DNA of 64,000 nt from NCBI RefSeq assembly GCF_009861525.1, contig NZ_WVHL01000001.1:186001-250000 (forward strand). Reading direction: 5' to 3'. Both the position numbers and the translations under genes were made by a program. Of this stretch, positions 29,448-38,700 are shown piece after piece. The stretch is from Pseudomonas sp. LD120 (GTDB lineage Bacteria > Pseudomonadota > Gammaproteobacteria > Pseudomonadales > Pseudomonadaceae). How positions within the stretch are numbered: the stretch's first letter is position 1; each line of letters starts with the position of its first letter. Under the pieces are notes generated by a model that was not told the DNA's origin, did not search any database, and saw nothing but the letters and a program-made list of their open reading frames with translations.

Positions 29448-31349
29448 ATGCCCACGACGTTTCATGAGATTCCCCGCAAACGCCCGACCACGCCGCTGCT
29501 GGACCGTGCCCAGACGCCGGACGGCCTGCGCCGGTTAGGTGAAGCCGAGCTGGAAACCCTGGCCGATGAATTGCGCCTGGAATTGCTCTACACGGTCGGC
29601 CAGACCGGCGGGCATTTCGGTGCCGGCCTTGGCGTCATCGAGCTGACCATCGCGTTGCATTACGTGTTCGACACCCCGGACGACCGGCTGGTGTGGGACG
29701 TGGGTCATCAGGCGTATCCGCACAAGATCCTTACCGGGCGTCGCGAGCAGATGGCCACCCTGCGCCAGAAAGACGGCCTGGCCGCCTTCCCGCGGCGTTC
29801 CGAGAGTGAGTACGACACCTTCGGCGTCGGCCACTCCAGCACCTCCATCAGCGCCGCCCTGGGCATGGCCATCGCCGCCCGCCTGCAGCACAGCGAGCGC
29901 AAGGCCATCGCGGTGATCGGCGACGGAGCCCTGACCGCGGGCATGGCCTTCGAGGCGCTGAACCACGCGCCAGAAGTGGACGCCAATATGCTGGTGATCC
30001 TCAACGACAACGACATGTCGATCTCGCGCAATGTCGGCGGGCTGTCCAACTACCTGGCCAAGATTCTCTCCAGCCGCACCTATGCCAGCATGCGCGAAGG
30101 CAGCAAGAAAGTGCTGTCGCGCCTGCCCGGTGCCTGGGAAATCGCCCGCCGCACCGAAGAATATGCCAAAGGCATGCTGGTCCCCGGCACCTTGTTCGAG
30201 GAACTGGGCTGGAACTACATCGGCCCTATCGATGGCCACGACCTGCCGACCCTGATCGCCACCCTGCGCAACATGCGTGACCTCAAGGGCCCGCAGTTCC
30301 TGCATGTGGTCACCAAGAAGGGCAAGGGCTTCGCCCCGGCGGAAGTCGACCCGATCGGCTACCACGCCATCACCAAGCTCGAACCCCTGGACGCCCCGGC
30401 CACCGCGCCGAAAAAGGCCGGCGGACCGAAGTACTCCGGCGTCTTCGGCGAATGGTTGTGCGACATGGCCGCGGTCGACCCGCGCCTGGTGGGCATCACC
30501 CCGGCGATGAAGGAAGGCTCCGACCTGGTGGCCTTCAGCGAGCGTTTCCCGCTGCGCTACTTCGACGTGGCAATTGCCGAACAACATGCGGTGACCCTGG
30601 CGGCTGGCATGGCCTGTGAAGGCGCCAAGCCGGTGGTGGCGATCTACTCCACCTTCCTCCAGCGAGCTTATGACCAACTGATCCACGACGTGGCAGTGCA
30701 GAATCTCGACGTGCTGTTCGCCATCGACCGCGCCGGCCTGGTGGGCGAAGACGGCCCGACCCACGCTGGCAGCTTCGACCTGTCCTTTCTACGCTGCATC
30801 CCTGGCATGCTGGTGATGACTCCGAGCGACGAGAACGAGTTGCGCAAGATGCTCAGCACCGGGCACCTGTACAACGGCCCCGCCGCCGTTCGCTACCCGC
30901 GCGGTACCGGCCCCAACGCGCCGATCGACAAGGACCTGGAACCGATCGAGATCGGCAAGGGCGTGATCCGTCGCCAGGGCAAACAGGTCGCGCTGCTGGT
31001 GTTCGGCGTGCAACTGGCCGAAGCCCTGCAAGTGGCCGAGAAGCTCGACGCCACTGTGCTCGACATGCGTTTCGTCAAACCCCTGGACGAAGCCCTGGTG
31101 CGTGAGATCGCCGGTAGCCATGAACTGCTGGTGACCATCGAAGAGAACGCCATCATGGGCGGCGCCGGGGGCGCGGTCAGCGAGTTTTTGGCCCGCGAAA
31201 GCATCCTCAAGCCGATCCTGCACCTGGGCTTGCCCGACGCCTACGTCGAGCACGCCAAACCGGCGCAGATGCTTGCCGAATGCGGCCTCGACGAAGCCGG
31301 TATCGAAACGGCGGTGCGCCAGCGCCTGGAACTGCTGGGCCTGGCTTGA
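29448..31349 (+). CDS. dxs: 1-deoxy-D-xylulose-5-phosphate synthase
   Basis: 633 aa. First enzyme of the methylerythritol phosphate pathway; condenses pyruvate and glyceraldehyde 3-phosphate using thiamine diphosphate. The thiamine-diphosphate motif is visible as [15 protein letters not shown]...NDN, and [16 protein letters not shown] and [12 protein letters not shown] are family stretches. Located 112 bases after ispA, so the two isoprenoid genes are adjacent; tandem hairpins follow. Confidence 0.98.
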   Translation: MPTTFHEIPRKRPTTPLLDRAQTPDGLRRLGEAELETLADELRLELLYTVGQTGGHFGAGLGVIELTIALHYVFDTPDDRLVWDVGHQAYPHKILTGRREQMATLRQKDGLAAFPRRSESEYDTFGVGHSSTSISAALGMAIAARLQHSERKAIAVIGDGALTAGMAFEALNHAPEVDANMLVILNDNDMSISRNVGGLSNYLAKILSSRTYASMREGSKKVLSRLPGAWEIARRTEEYAKGMLVPGTLFEELGWNYIGPIDGHDLPTLIATLRNMRDLKGPQFLHVVTKKGKGFAPAEVDPIGYHAITKLEPLDAPATAPKKAGGPKYSGVFGEWLCDMAAVDPRLVGITPAMKEGSDLVAFSERFPLRYFDVAIAEQHAVTLAAGMACEGAKPVVAIYSTFLQRAYDQLIHDVAVQNLDVLFAIDRAGLVGEDGPTHAGSFDLSFLRCIPGMLVMTPSDENELRKMLSTGHLYNGPAAVRYPRGTGPNAPIDKDLEPIEIGKGVIRRQGKQVALLVFGVQLAEALQVAEKLDATVLDMRFVKPLDEALVREIAGSHELLVTIEENAIMGGAGGAVSEFLARESILKPILHLGLPDAYVEHAKPAQMLAECGLDEAGIETAVRQRLELLGLA

Positions 31350-31353
31350 TCCA

Positions 31354-31405
31354 CAGCGGCTACCTGTAGCCGCTGCTGCACGCCCGCCATGCGGGCGTCG
31401 CTTTT
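31354..31405 (+). terminator. Tandem hairpins after dxs
   Basis: First hairpin: CAGCGGCTA, loop CCTG, TAGCCGCTG (31354-31375), with no T run. Second: ACGCCCGC, loop CAT, GCGGGCGT (31380-31398) followed by CGCTTTT. The second is a plausible rho-independent terminator separating dxs from btuB. Confidence 0.7.
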
Positions 31406-31468
31406 GCTCCCTTCCTTATCCGGCTTCACACACTGCGGCGAAGGCCGAGCCGCGCTAACGGAATAGCC

Positions 31469-33361
31469 ATGAAACTCTCTCGCCTGGCCCTGCCGCTATG
31501 TCTCCTGCCCTGCGCCGAACTGCTGGCCGACACCTCCGAGCGCGATCAGGCGCTGAAACTGCCCCAGATGCTGATCAGCGCCAACCGCCAGGTGCAAGCA
31601 CGTAACGACAGCAGCGCCGCCAACACCGTGTTCACCCGGGAAGACATCGACCGCCTGCAACCCAGCAGCCTGACCGACCTGCTGCAACGGGTGCCCGGCG
31701 TGCAAGTCGCGCGAAGTGGTGGGCGCGGCAGCCTGCCAGGTCTTTACCTACGCGGCACCGGTTCGGCCCAGAGCCTGGTGCTGGTGGATGGCCAGCGCAT
31801 CAGCAGCTCGTCCTCCGGCGACAGCAACCTGCAATTCATCAGCGTCGAGCAGATAGAGCGGGTTGAAGTATTGCGCGGCTCACGCTCGGTGATCTACGGC
31901 AGCGATGCCATTGGCGGGGTGATCCAGATCTTCACCCGGCGTGGCGTCCAGCAGGGGCTGCAAGGACGCCTGCACCTGGGCGTCGGCAGCAACCAGACCT
32001 GGGAACGCAGCCTGGGCCTCTCCGGCGGCGACGCCCAGACCCGTTTCAGCCTCGGCGCCAGCCTGGATGAAACCGCTGGAATTGATTGGACCCAGGAGTC
32101 CTACCCCAACGACCAGGACCATGATGCCTATCGCAATCAGTCCCTGAGCCTGAGCTTGAGTCATACCTTCAATGGGGAGGTCGAGGCGGGTCTGAACCTG
32201 CTGGATAACCGTGGACGGAGCGAATATGACAACCCATTCGGGCGGTACGTCATAAGCACCGGTCAGAGCGTCGGACAGCAGCCCTATACCGACTTCACCG
32301 TCAGCAGTGTCGGTAGCTTTATCGACGCACAAATCAACGAACGCTGGCAGTCCCGAGTGGAAGCGGGTCACGCCGAAAACCGCGACTTCAAGCACGACAA
32401 GCTCAGCGACGAGCGCGCCATCTTCAACACCTACCGGGACTCGCTGAACTGGCAAAACGACCTGACCCTGGATGAACGCAACAGCCTGATTCTGGGGGCC
32501 GACTGGTACGAAGACCGAGTCAACGCCAGCACCACCTATGACGAGAACAGCCGCTGGAACCGGGCGGCCTTTATCCAGCACCGCTTCCAGGGCGACAGCT
32601 TCTCCACGGAACTGGGACTGCGTCGCGACCAGAACCAGCAATATGGCAGCCAGAACACCTGGAGCGGCACTTTCACCCTGCCGCTGAACCCGGACAACGA
32701 TGTTCTGTTGTCCTACAGCGAAGGTTTCCGTGCCCCCACCTTCACGGACCTGTACTACCCGGAAAACGGCAACCCCCAACTCAAGCCGGAACACTCCAAG
32801 AGTTATGAACTGCAATGGCGCAGCCAACTGAGCGACAGCAGTCGCCTGGAAGCCTCGATCTACCGCACCGACCTCAAAGACGCGATTATTTATGACCGGG
32901 TAGCGCAACGCCCGGAAAACGTCGGCGCAGCGAGGATCAATGGTTTTGAGGCCGCCCTGAAACAAGAGTTGTTCGGCTGGCAGACCAGCATCGGCACCGC
33001 GATCATTGATCCACGCAATCGCCAGAACGGCCATCAGCTGCCGCGCCGTGCCCGCCGCACCTTGAACCTGGATCTGGATCGGCAGTTCGACAAACTGGCG
33101 TTCGGCGCCAGCTGGCAACAGGTGAGCAAGAGTTATGAAGACCTGAGCGTGAAAAAACAGGTGCCCGTGGGCGGCTACGGCATATTCGGGCTGCGCAGTA
33201 GCTGGGCAGTCAATCAGGAACTCAAGCTGGGCCTGAAACTCGACAATGCCTTCGACAAGTCCTATTCCCGCGCGCGGTATGAGTACAACGGAAACGATTA
33301 TGCCTACCGCGAAGCAGGCCGCACCTGGATGTTCGGGGTGACCTGGACGCCTGAGCTGTAG
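31469..33361 (+). CDS. btuB: BtuB-like TonB-dependent vitamin B12 receptor
   Basis: 630 aa. Outer-membrane receptor importing cobalamin. Signal peptide ends near LLADT; a TonB-box-like segment and the plug domain follow (PSSLTDLLQRVPGVQVARSG, then VLRGSRSVIYGSDAIGGVIQI). A 22-strand barrel ends with aromatic residues near the C terminus. The cobalamin assignment rests on overall BtuB similarity and on the convergent btuF gene next to it. Only 119 bases separate it from dxs, and I see no cobalamin riboswitch there. Confidence 0.88.
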   Translation: MKLSRLALPLCLLPCAELLADTSERDQALKLPQMLISANRQVQARNDSSAANTVFTREDIDRLQPSSLTDLLQRVPGVQVARSGGRGSLPGLYLRGTGSAQSLVLVDGQRISSSSSGDSNLQFISVEQIERVEVLRGSRSVIYGSDAIGGVIQIFTRRGVQQGLQGRLHLGVGSNQTWERSLGLSGGDAQTRFSLGASLDETAGIDWTQESYPNDQDHDAYRNQSLSLSLSHTFNGEVEAGLNLLDNRGRSEYDNPFGRYVISTGQSVGQQPYTDFTVSSVGSFIDAQINERWQSRVEAGHAENRDFKHDKLSDERAIFNTYRDSLNWQNDLTLDERNSLILGADWYEDRVNASTTYDENSRWNRAAFIQHRFQGDSFSTELGLRRDQNQQYGSQNTWSGTFTLPLNPDNDVLLSYSEGFRAPTFTDLYYPENGNPQLKPEHSKSYELQWRSQLSDSSRLEASIYRTDLKDAIIYDRVAQRPENVGAARINGFEAALKQELFGWQTSIGTAIIDPRNRQNGHQLPRRARRTLNLDLDRQFDKLAFGASWQQVSKSYEDLSVKKQVPVGGYGIFGLRSSWAVNQELKLGLKLDNAFDKSYSRARYEYNGNDYAYREAGRTWMFGVTWTPEL

Positions 33362-33372
33362 GATCCGTCGCC

Positions 33373-33390
33373 TTCGCCGGCAAGCCGGCC
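33373..33390. repeat. REP-like palindrome between btuB and btuF
   Basis: TTCGCCGGCAAGCCGGCC: two GCCGGC halves around AA. It resembles the core of dispersed pseudomonad REP elements and may act as a bidirectional terminator for the convergent genes. Confidence 0.5.
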
Positions 33391-33420
33391 ACGCCGCCCC
33401 CCCAATGGAACCCGCTTGCC

Positions 33421-33441
33421 AGCGCTCAGCGCTCAGCGCTC
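33421..33441. repeat. Three tandem AGCGCTC heptamers across the btuF stop
   Basis: AGCGCTC occurs three times in direct succession at 33421-33441. The btuF stop codon lies inside the second and third copies, so copy-number change could alter its C terminus. Confidence 0.7.
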
Positions 33442-34230
33442 AGGCGCGATTAACGCACACAGCTTGGCGGTCGCCGCAATCATCTGCCCGCTGGGCCGCT
33501 CCAGGCCGTTATCGCTCACCAGCAACAATCGCCCCTGCTGGACCGCGGCGACTTGCGGCCAGGCCTTCCAAGCGTCCAACTGCCCCTGGACAGTGGCCAG
33601 AATCACCTGCGGATTGCGCTGCAACACTGACTCGATACTGACCTGAGGCGCCGGTAACCGTTGATCGGCAAACACATTACGCGCACCGCAGACGCTCAAG
33701 GCGTCACTGATGATTTGCCCACCACCCACGGTGTACAGCGGCTGATCCCAGACTTGATAGAACACTGGCAAGGGTGGATCGCGGTGATAGCGCTCACGTA
33801 ACCGCGCCAATTGCTCACTCAACGCTGCCGCCAGCTTCTGGCCAGCCGCTGGCCGGCCAAGACGCTCGGCAATTTCGGCTATCTGCGCCGTCAGTTGCCG
33901 CAAATCATGGGGTTCGGCGACATAGGTGGGAATGCCCAGGCGCACCAGTTGATCGCGTTGGGCCGGACCAACACTGCCTGGCCAAAGTAACAGCAGGTCT
34001 GGCTTGAGACTCAGCAGCCGCTCCATATCCAGTTGGCCGTAACGCCCCACCGACGGCAGGCCATTCAACGGCGGCGCACGCTCACCCGCATCCAGCACAC
34101 CCACCAACAGCTCGGCGGCGCCCAGCTCAACGACAATTTCCGAAAGCGAGGGCGCCAGACTGACCACCCGCTCCGCTGCCAGCGCAGGGCCACTGACAAG
34201 CAGGGCCAGGACCGCCAGCCAGCGCAGCAT
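33433..34230 (-). CDS. btuF: BtuF-like periplasmic cobalamin-binding protein
   Basis: 265 aa. Class III substrate-binding fold without internal hinge, delivering vitamin B12 (or a related corrinoid) to an ABC transporter. Signal peptide [18 protein letters not shown]; then RVVSLAPSLSEIVVELGA, LLVGVLD, PSVGRYGQLDMERLLSLKPDLLL, all typical of BtuF. The transporter genes btuC and btuD are not in the window. The start overlaps the stop of the upstream membrane-protein gene by one base (TGATG). Confidence 0.9.
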   Translation of the reverse strand: MLRWLAVLALLVSGPALAAERVVSLAPSLSEIVVELGAAELLVGVLDAGERAPPLNGLPSVGRYGQLDMERLLSLKPDLLLLWPGSVGPAQRDQLVRLGIPTYVAEPHDLRQLTAQIAEIAERLGRPAAGQKLAAALSEQLARLRERYHRDPPLPVFYQVWDQPLYTVGGGQIISDALSVCGARNVFADQRLPAPQVSIESVLQRNPQVILATVQGQLDAWKAWPQVAAVQQGRLLLVSDNGLERPSGQMIAATAKLCALIAPER

Positions 34231-34649
34231 CAGCCGAGCTGGCGAGGAATACGGTAAAGGTAGAACAGCACCGCGCTAGAAAGAGCCAGCAGCATCAGCG
34301 GCACCGCTTCCAAACCTACGAATACAGCCAGGGCACCGACCCATGCCGGCAGTGCCGCCACCAGCAAAGCCACACGCCGACGCGCCGCCAGAGCGATCCA
34401 GGCCGCAGGCTCTTCGGGCGTGTCGAGGGCCTTCTGCGTGGCAATCAAGGCATGCTTATAGCCGCCGAAGAAGCGCAGGCTGACAAACATCGAGGCCACG
34501 CCGGTGATAAACAGCGGCATGGCCAGCACCGGCAAGACCGCGTCACCCTGGCCAAACAGCGCATTGATCACAAACAGCGGTATCAAGGCCAGCGCCAGGT
34601 ACTGCCACCAACTCACGGCCAGGCGCCGCCGCACTTGACCCCGAGTCAC
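34230..34649 (-). CDS. Small inner-membrane protein of unknown function
   Basis: 139 aa with a GTG start that overlaps the ribA stop (GTGA). About four hydrophobic segments: [54 protein letters not shown] and [17 protein letters not shown]. No motif recognised. It is tightly coupled between ribA and btuF and so forms a ribA-orf-btuF transcription unit. Confidence 0.75.
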   Translation of the reverse strand: MTRGQVRRRLAVSWWQYLALALIPLFVINALFGQGDAVLPVLAMPLFITGVASMFVSLRFFGGYKHALIATQKALDTPEEPAAWIALAARRRVALLVAALPAWVGALAVFVGLEAVPLMLLALSSAVLFYLYRIPRQLG

Positions 34650-35263
34650 GCGCGATCAACCTCGCCCTGGTGCTCGTTACCCATCATGTGGTCGAGCTTG
34701 CTGGCCTTGGTCGCCAGGTACAGTTTGTTGTGGGGATTGTGTCCAGTGTGCAGCGGCACCCGCTCGGCGACCTGGATGCCCATCTCGGTCAGGGCCTTGA
34801 CCTTGCGCGGATTGTTGGTCATCAGCCGCAGCGCCTTGACCCCCAGATGCTCAAGCATCGGCAGGCACATGGCGTAGTCACGCTGGTCGGCGGCAAAGCC
34901 CAGACGCTCGTTGGCCTCCACGGTATCGGCGCCACCATCTTGCAGCTCATAGGCACGAATTTTGTTCAACAGGCCAATCCCGCGGCCTTCCTGACGCAGA
35001 TACAGCAAGACCCCGCGACCTTCGCGGGCGATAGCCTGCAGAGCGGCTTCCAATTGTGAACCGCAGTCACAACGCTGACTGAACAGCGCATCGCCGGTCA
35101 GGCATTCGGAGTGCAGGCGACCGAGAACCGGCGCGCCATCGGCGATGTCCCCCAGACTGAGCACCACGTGCTCGCGACCGGTGGCTTCATCGAGAAAACC
35201 ATGCATGGTGAATTGCGCAAAAGGCGTAGGCAGCTTGGAAGCGGCAACGAAAACGACGGGCAC
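34646..35263 (-). CDS. ribA: GTP cyclohydrolase II
   Basis: 205 aa. Converts GTP to 2,5-diamino-6-ribosylamino-pyrimidinone phosphate, the first committed step of riboflavin synthesis. The zinc site is intact: [20 protein letters not shown] supplies three cysteines. RQEGRGIGL and [13 protein letters not shown] are also typical. This active copy complements the degenerate cyclohydrolase domain of RibBA at 38701-39792. Confidence 0.97.
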   Translation of the reverse strand: MPVVFVAASKLPTPFAQFTMHGFLDEATGREHVVLSLGDIADGAPVLGRLHSECLTGDALFSQRCDCGSQLEAALQAIAREGRGVLLYLRQEGRGIGLLNKIRAYELQDGGADTVEANERLGFAADQRDYAMCLPMLEHLGVKALRLMTNNPRKVKALTEMGIQVAERVPLHTGHNPHNKLYLATKASKLDHMMGNEHQGEVDRA

Positions 35264-35376
35264 TGTTGTGCTCCTGATCTGTATGAGGACTGGAGATTCG
35301 CAGAGGCGGCATTGTAACAGCAGGCTCCACCGGACGCTTAGGCTGAATTATCGGCGATAAAGATCGATAAGACTGA

Positions 35377-36141
35377 TCAACGGACTGCCGGCTGCCCTAG
35401 CCGATCAAAAGGATAGCGCTGCTTCCAACGCAGAAAGATCGGCCGTAAAGCGCCGGTTTTCACCAGGTGCCCCATGCGCCGGTCGTACAGAGAAAGCAGC
35501 GCTCGGCCCCGTGGGTTATCGGCAAATCCCAGGTACAGCGGTAACTCGGCCAAGTGGGTGCACTTGAACAGGCTCGGGTCCTGGGCTTGCCCGAGTACGT
35601 AGCGGATCTCGGTCTGAGCATCGATGTAATAGTCCGCGCGGCCGTACAGCAGCATCGGCAAGATGCCCACTCGGCGGCGGATTTCGTTGTAGCGGCGAAC
35701 ATTGGGCAGGTAATCCTGGTACTTGTAGCCACGTACCCAAACCAAGCGGTAATGGTCAAGGTTCGCCAGGCTCAGTTCAGGAGCGCTGGCCAGGCCTAGT
35801 GAGTAGATGTGATCGGTGTCGTAGTTCCAGCGCGGATAGAGAACGCCCTGGGACTCGTTATGGTAAGAACCCACCTGAGCGTCCACTTCACCACGCTGCA
35901 CCAACCCCACCGAGCGGGTGTAAGGCACGCTGGAGCGCTCGATCTTGACGCCCTGGGGCTCAAAGATTTCGCGCAGAATGTCCCAAGCCAAACCTTCACC
36001 ATTGGCCTCGGTGTAGCCACTCCATTCTTCACTGGCGATGCGGATCTGCTGGGGATGCACCAACAGCTCATTGGCTCGGACGCCACTAGAGTTGCAGATG
36101 ATCAACAACAGCAATGGCAACAAGCCACGACGGACATCCAT
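35377..36141 (-). CDS. Periplasmic amino-acid-type substrate-binding protein
   Basis: 254 aa. The frame is open far upstream, but the ATG at 36141 starts a signal peptide (GLLPLLLLIICNSSGVRA) and lies 11 bases after pgpA, with AGGGG upstream. The body resembles family 3 binding proteins: IRIASEEWSGYTEANGEGLAWDILREIF and a SVGLVQRGEVDAQVGSY segment. No ABC permease gene is adjacent, so it may act in sensing or with a distant transporter. Ligand unknown. Confidence 0.82.
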   Translation of the reverse strand: MDVRRGLLPLLLLIICNSSGVRANELLVHPQQIRIASEEWSGYTEANGEGLAWDILREIFEPQGVKIERSSVPYTRSVGLVQRGEVDAQVGSYHNESQGVLYPRWNYDTDHIYSLGLASAPELSLANLDHYRLVWVRGYKYQDYLPNVRRYNEIRRRVGILPMLLYGRADYYIDAQTEIRYVLGQAQDPSLFKCTHLAELPLYLGFADNPRGRALLSLYDRRMGHLVKTGALRPIFLRWKQRYPFDRLGQPAVR

Positions 36142-36151
36142 ACCTTGCCCC

Positions 36152-36655
36152 TCAGCTAAAACACCACACCAGCCCTTGCATCGCCAACCAGGCAAATATC
36201 CCGGCCAGAACGTCATCAAGCATGATGCCGACACCACCATGAACATGCCGGTCGATCCAACGAATCGGCCAAGGCTTGAGAATGTCGAAGAAACGGAACG
36301 CCAGGAAGCCCGCCAGCAGCCAATACCAACCTTCGGGCACCAGCCACAAAGTGATCCACATGCCGACCATTTCATCCCAGACGATGCCTTCATGGTCATG
36401 CACCTGCAGATCATCGGCCACCTTGCCACACAGCCAGAAGCCAAACAGCAGGGTGACGCCGAGCATCAGCCAGTAGCCCCAGTCCGGCAACATCTGCCAC
36501 AGCGGGATAAAGGGTAGCGCAACCAGTGAACCCCAGGTGCCCGGCGCCTTGGGCAAAGTACCGGAGCCAAAACCAAAAGCCAGGAAATGCCAAGGATTGT
36601 GCCAGACCGACGGCGGTACGAACTCCGCCGAAACCTGTTTGGGATGATCTGTCAC
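36152..36655 (-). CDS. pgpA: Phosphatidylglycerophosphatase A
   Basis: 167 aa membrane enzyme that removes phosphate from phosphatidylglycerol phosphate. Family stretches include GFGSGTLPKAPGTWGSL near residue 30, IVWDEMVGMWIT, FRFFDILKPWPI and a GVGIMLDDVLAG segment holding catalytic acidic residues. Overlaps thiL by four bases (ATGA). Confidence 0.96.
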   Translation of the reverse strand: MTDHPKQVSAEFVPPSVWHNPWHFLAFGFGSGTLPKAPGTWGSLVALPFIPLWQMLPDWGYWLMLGVTLLFGFWLCGKVADDLQVHDHEGIVWDEMVGMWITLWLVPEGWYWLLAGFLAFRFFDILKPWPIRWIDRHVHGGVGIMLDDVLAGIFAWLAMQGLVWCFS

Positions 36656-37617
36656 TGTGCCTCCGGAAAGTGTTGATAACCCCGGATGCCGGGGGTGATG
36701 TCCTGTCCGCCAGCATCCAGCAGCGTCACCCCTTGTCCTGCCACCACTCGCCCCACCACGTGCACCGGCCAGCCCGCAGCCCGCAGCGGCGGCAACTCGG
36801 CAGGCGGCAGGGTGAAAGCCAGCACGTAATCATCGCCGCCACTCAACGCGGCGGCGCGGGCGCCCTGCTCGCCCAGAAAGCTCAGCAGCGCGGCGGACAA
36901 GGGCAGTTTGTCCAGCTCCACCTGCACGCCGACCGACGAGGCCCGTGCGATATGCCCACAATCGGCCAGCAGACCATCGGAAATATCCAGGGCGGCACTG
37001 GCTTTGCCACGCAGCGCCTGGCCAAGGGCCAGTTGTGGCGGCGGCGACCAGTAGTGCGCCAGCAATGGCTCGGCCACCGCCGCCTCAGCGCGGCGCTGCC
37101 CCAACACCAACGGCAAGGCGCCAGCCGCATTGCCCAACTCGCCACCGACACACAGCAGATCGCCGGCACGGGCGCCGCTGCGGGTCAGGGCCTGGCCGGC
37201 GGGAACCCGGCCGAACACGGTCAGGGTCAAGGTCAGCGGACCACGGGTGGTGTCGCCGCCGATCAGACGCACGCCACAGTCCTGGGCCATGAGGTTCAAT
37301 CCGCGGGCATAGGCCTGCAGCCAATCGGTGCTCACCGTCGGCAGGGTCAGGGCCAGGGTAAAGGCCAGCGGCGTGGCGCCCATGGCCGCCAAGTCGCTGA
37401 CAGCCACCGCCAGGGAGCGTTGGCCTAAAAGAAAGGGCTCGCAGGGATCGGCGAAATGCACACCGGCCACCAGGGTGTCGGTGGAAATCGCCAACTGCTC
37501 GCCAGGAGCAACCGCCAGCAAGGCACAGTCGTCACCGATCCCCAGGGCAACGCCCTCGCCACCTTGCGCACAGGGCGCGGCAGCGAAGAAGTTACGGATC
37601 AGCTCAAACTCGCCCAT
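36652..37617 (-). CDS. thiL: Thiamine-monophosphate kinase
   Basis: 321 aa. Phosphorylates thiamine phosphate to thiamine diphosphate. The ATP- and metal-binding motifs GIGDDCALL, ISTDTLVAGVHF and SDLAAMGATP are present, as is DISDGLLADCGHIA. Lies between nusB and pgpA in the conserved rib-nusB-thiL-pgpA order. Its product is the cofactor of Dxs, encoded 6 kb away. Confidence 0.97.
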   Translation of the reverse strand: MGEFELIRNFFAAAPCAQGGEGVALGIGDDCALLAVAPGEQLAISTDTLVAGVHFADPCEPFLLGQRSLAVAVSDLAAMGATPLAFTLALTLPTVSTDWLQAYARGLNLMAQDCGVRLIGGDTTRGPLTLTLTVFGRVPAGQALTRSGARAGDLLCVGGELGNAAGALPLVLGQRRAEAAVAEPLLAHYWSPPPQLALGQALRGKASAALDISDGLLADCGHIARASSVGVQVELDKLPLSAALLSFLGEQGARAAALSGGDDYVLAFTLPPAELPPLRAAGWPVHVVGRVVAGQGVTLLDAGGQDITPGIRGYQHFPEAQ

Positions 37618-37635
37618 GGCAGCTGCAAGCGCGGA

Positions 37636-38136
37636 TCAGCGCTTGAACGCCTTCACTTCAGCTTCGCGCAGGCGCGGGGCCAGCTTGTCGAGAACACCGT
37701 TGACGAACTTGTGGCCGTCGGTGGAACCGAAGACCTTGGCCAGCTCGATACCTTCGTTGATCACCACGCGGTACGGCACGTCAACGCGCTTGAGCAGCTC
37801 CCAGGTGGACAGGCGCAGAACCGCCAGTTCAACCGGGTCCAGCTCATCGATGGCCAGGTCCAGGCAAGGCACGAGCGCGGTGTCGATCTCGTTCTTGTTG
37901 GCCGGAACCCCGTGCAGGATCTCCCGGAAGTAGGCGCCATCGATGTCAGTGAAATCGTTGTCGACCCGGAACTGCGCTTCGATCTCGTTCAGCGAGTGCT
38001 TGGCCATGTGCCATTGGTACAGCGCCTGGGTCGCGAGCTGACGGGCTTCACGACGCTTGGCGCTCTTGGATGGCTTACCGGCGTTGGCAGGCTTGGGATC
38101 GCGCGGGTTGAAACGATCGCTTTCGTCGCTAATCAC
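37636..38136 (-). CDS. nusB: Transcription antitermination factor NusB
   Basis: 166 aa. Binds NusE (S10) and boxA RNA in rRNA antitermination. An N-terminal basic extension precedes the helical core ([57 protein letters not shown]). Its start overlaps the ribH stop by four bases, the usual ribH-nusB coupling. Confidence 0.97.
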   Translation of the reverse strand: MISDESDRFNPRDPKPANAGKPSKSAKRREARQLATQALYQWHMAKHSLNEIEAQFRVDNDFTDIDGAYFREILHGVPANKNEIDTALVPCLDLAIDELDPVELAVLRLSTWELLKRVDVPYRVVINEGIELAKVFGSTDGHKFVNGVLDKLAPRLREAEVKAFKR

Positions 38137-38609
38137 TTGGCCTCCAACTGCGCCAGCAGGCTGACCATTTCCAGGGCGGACAAGGCCGCTTCAGCCCCTT
38201 TGTTGCCGGCCTTGGTGCCGGAACGTTCGATGGCTTGTTCAATCGAGTCAACGGTCAGCACACCGAAGGCCACCGGCACGCCGAACTCCATGGACACCTG
38301 GGCCAGGCCCTTGGTGCACTCACCGGCCACGTATTCGAAGTGCGGAGTACCGCCACGAATGACCGCGCCCAGGGCAACGATCGCCGCATATTCACCCTTC
38401 TGTGCGACTTTCTGTGCCACCAACGGAATTTCGAAGGCGCCAGGAGCACGGATGATGGTGATGTCGCTTTCGCTCACGCCGTGGCGAACCAGGGCATCAA
38501 CCGCGCCGCTGACCAGGCTTTCGACGACGAAGCTGTTGAAACGGCCGACCACCAGGGCATAGCGGCCTTTAGGGGCGATGAAGGTACCTTCGATGGTCTT
38601 CAGGGTCAT
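38133..38609 (-). CDS. ribH: 6,7-dimethyl-8-ribityllumazine synthase
   Basis: 158 aa. Condenses the ribitylamino-pyrimidine with 3,4-dihydroxy-2-butanone 4-phosphate. Typical segments: [48 protein letters not shown] and [15 protein letters not shown]. The conserved histidine of the phosphate-binding region is in TPHFEYV. Follows ribBA after about 90 bases that hold a strong hairpin. Confidence 0.97.
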   Translation of the reverse strand: MTLKTIEGTFIAPKGRYALVVGRFNSFVVESLVSGAVDALVRHGVSESDITIIRAPGAFEIPLVAQKVAQKGEYAAIVALGAVIRGGTPHFEYVAGECTKGLAQVSMEFGVPVAFGVLTVDSIEQAIERSGTKAGNKGAEAALSALEMVSLLAQLEAK

Positions 38610-38631
38610 TCGACAAATCTCTTAAAGAGCC

Positions 38632-38654
38632 AGAGCGTGTCTAGCACACGCTCT
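38632..38654. other. Strong hairpin between ribBA and ribH
   Basis: AGAGCGTGT, loop CTAGC, ACACGCTCT: a perfect 9-bp stem. There is no T run on the minus strand, so it is not an obvious terminator; it may be an mRNA processing or attenuation element. No FMN riboswitch features are visible here. Confidence 0.55.
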
Positions 38655-38700
38655 TCAGTGATATTTGAACCGCGAATTTCAAGCCAGAAACGACCGGCTT

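Noticed and set aside
31406..31468. Cobalamin riboswitch fragment before btuB (CACTGCGGCGAAGG looks slightly like the 3' core)
   Set aside because: The region is far too short and lacks the B12 box and the conserved upstream arms.
38610..38700. FMN riboswitch in the riboflavin cluster
   Set aside because: Only a simple hairpin is present; none of the RFN-element conserved segments are visible.
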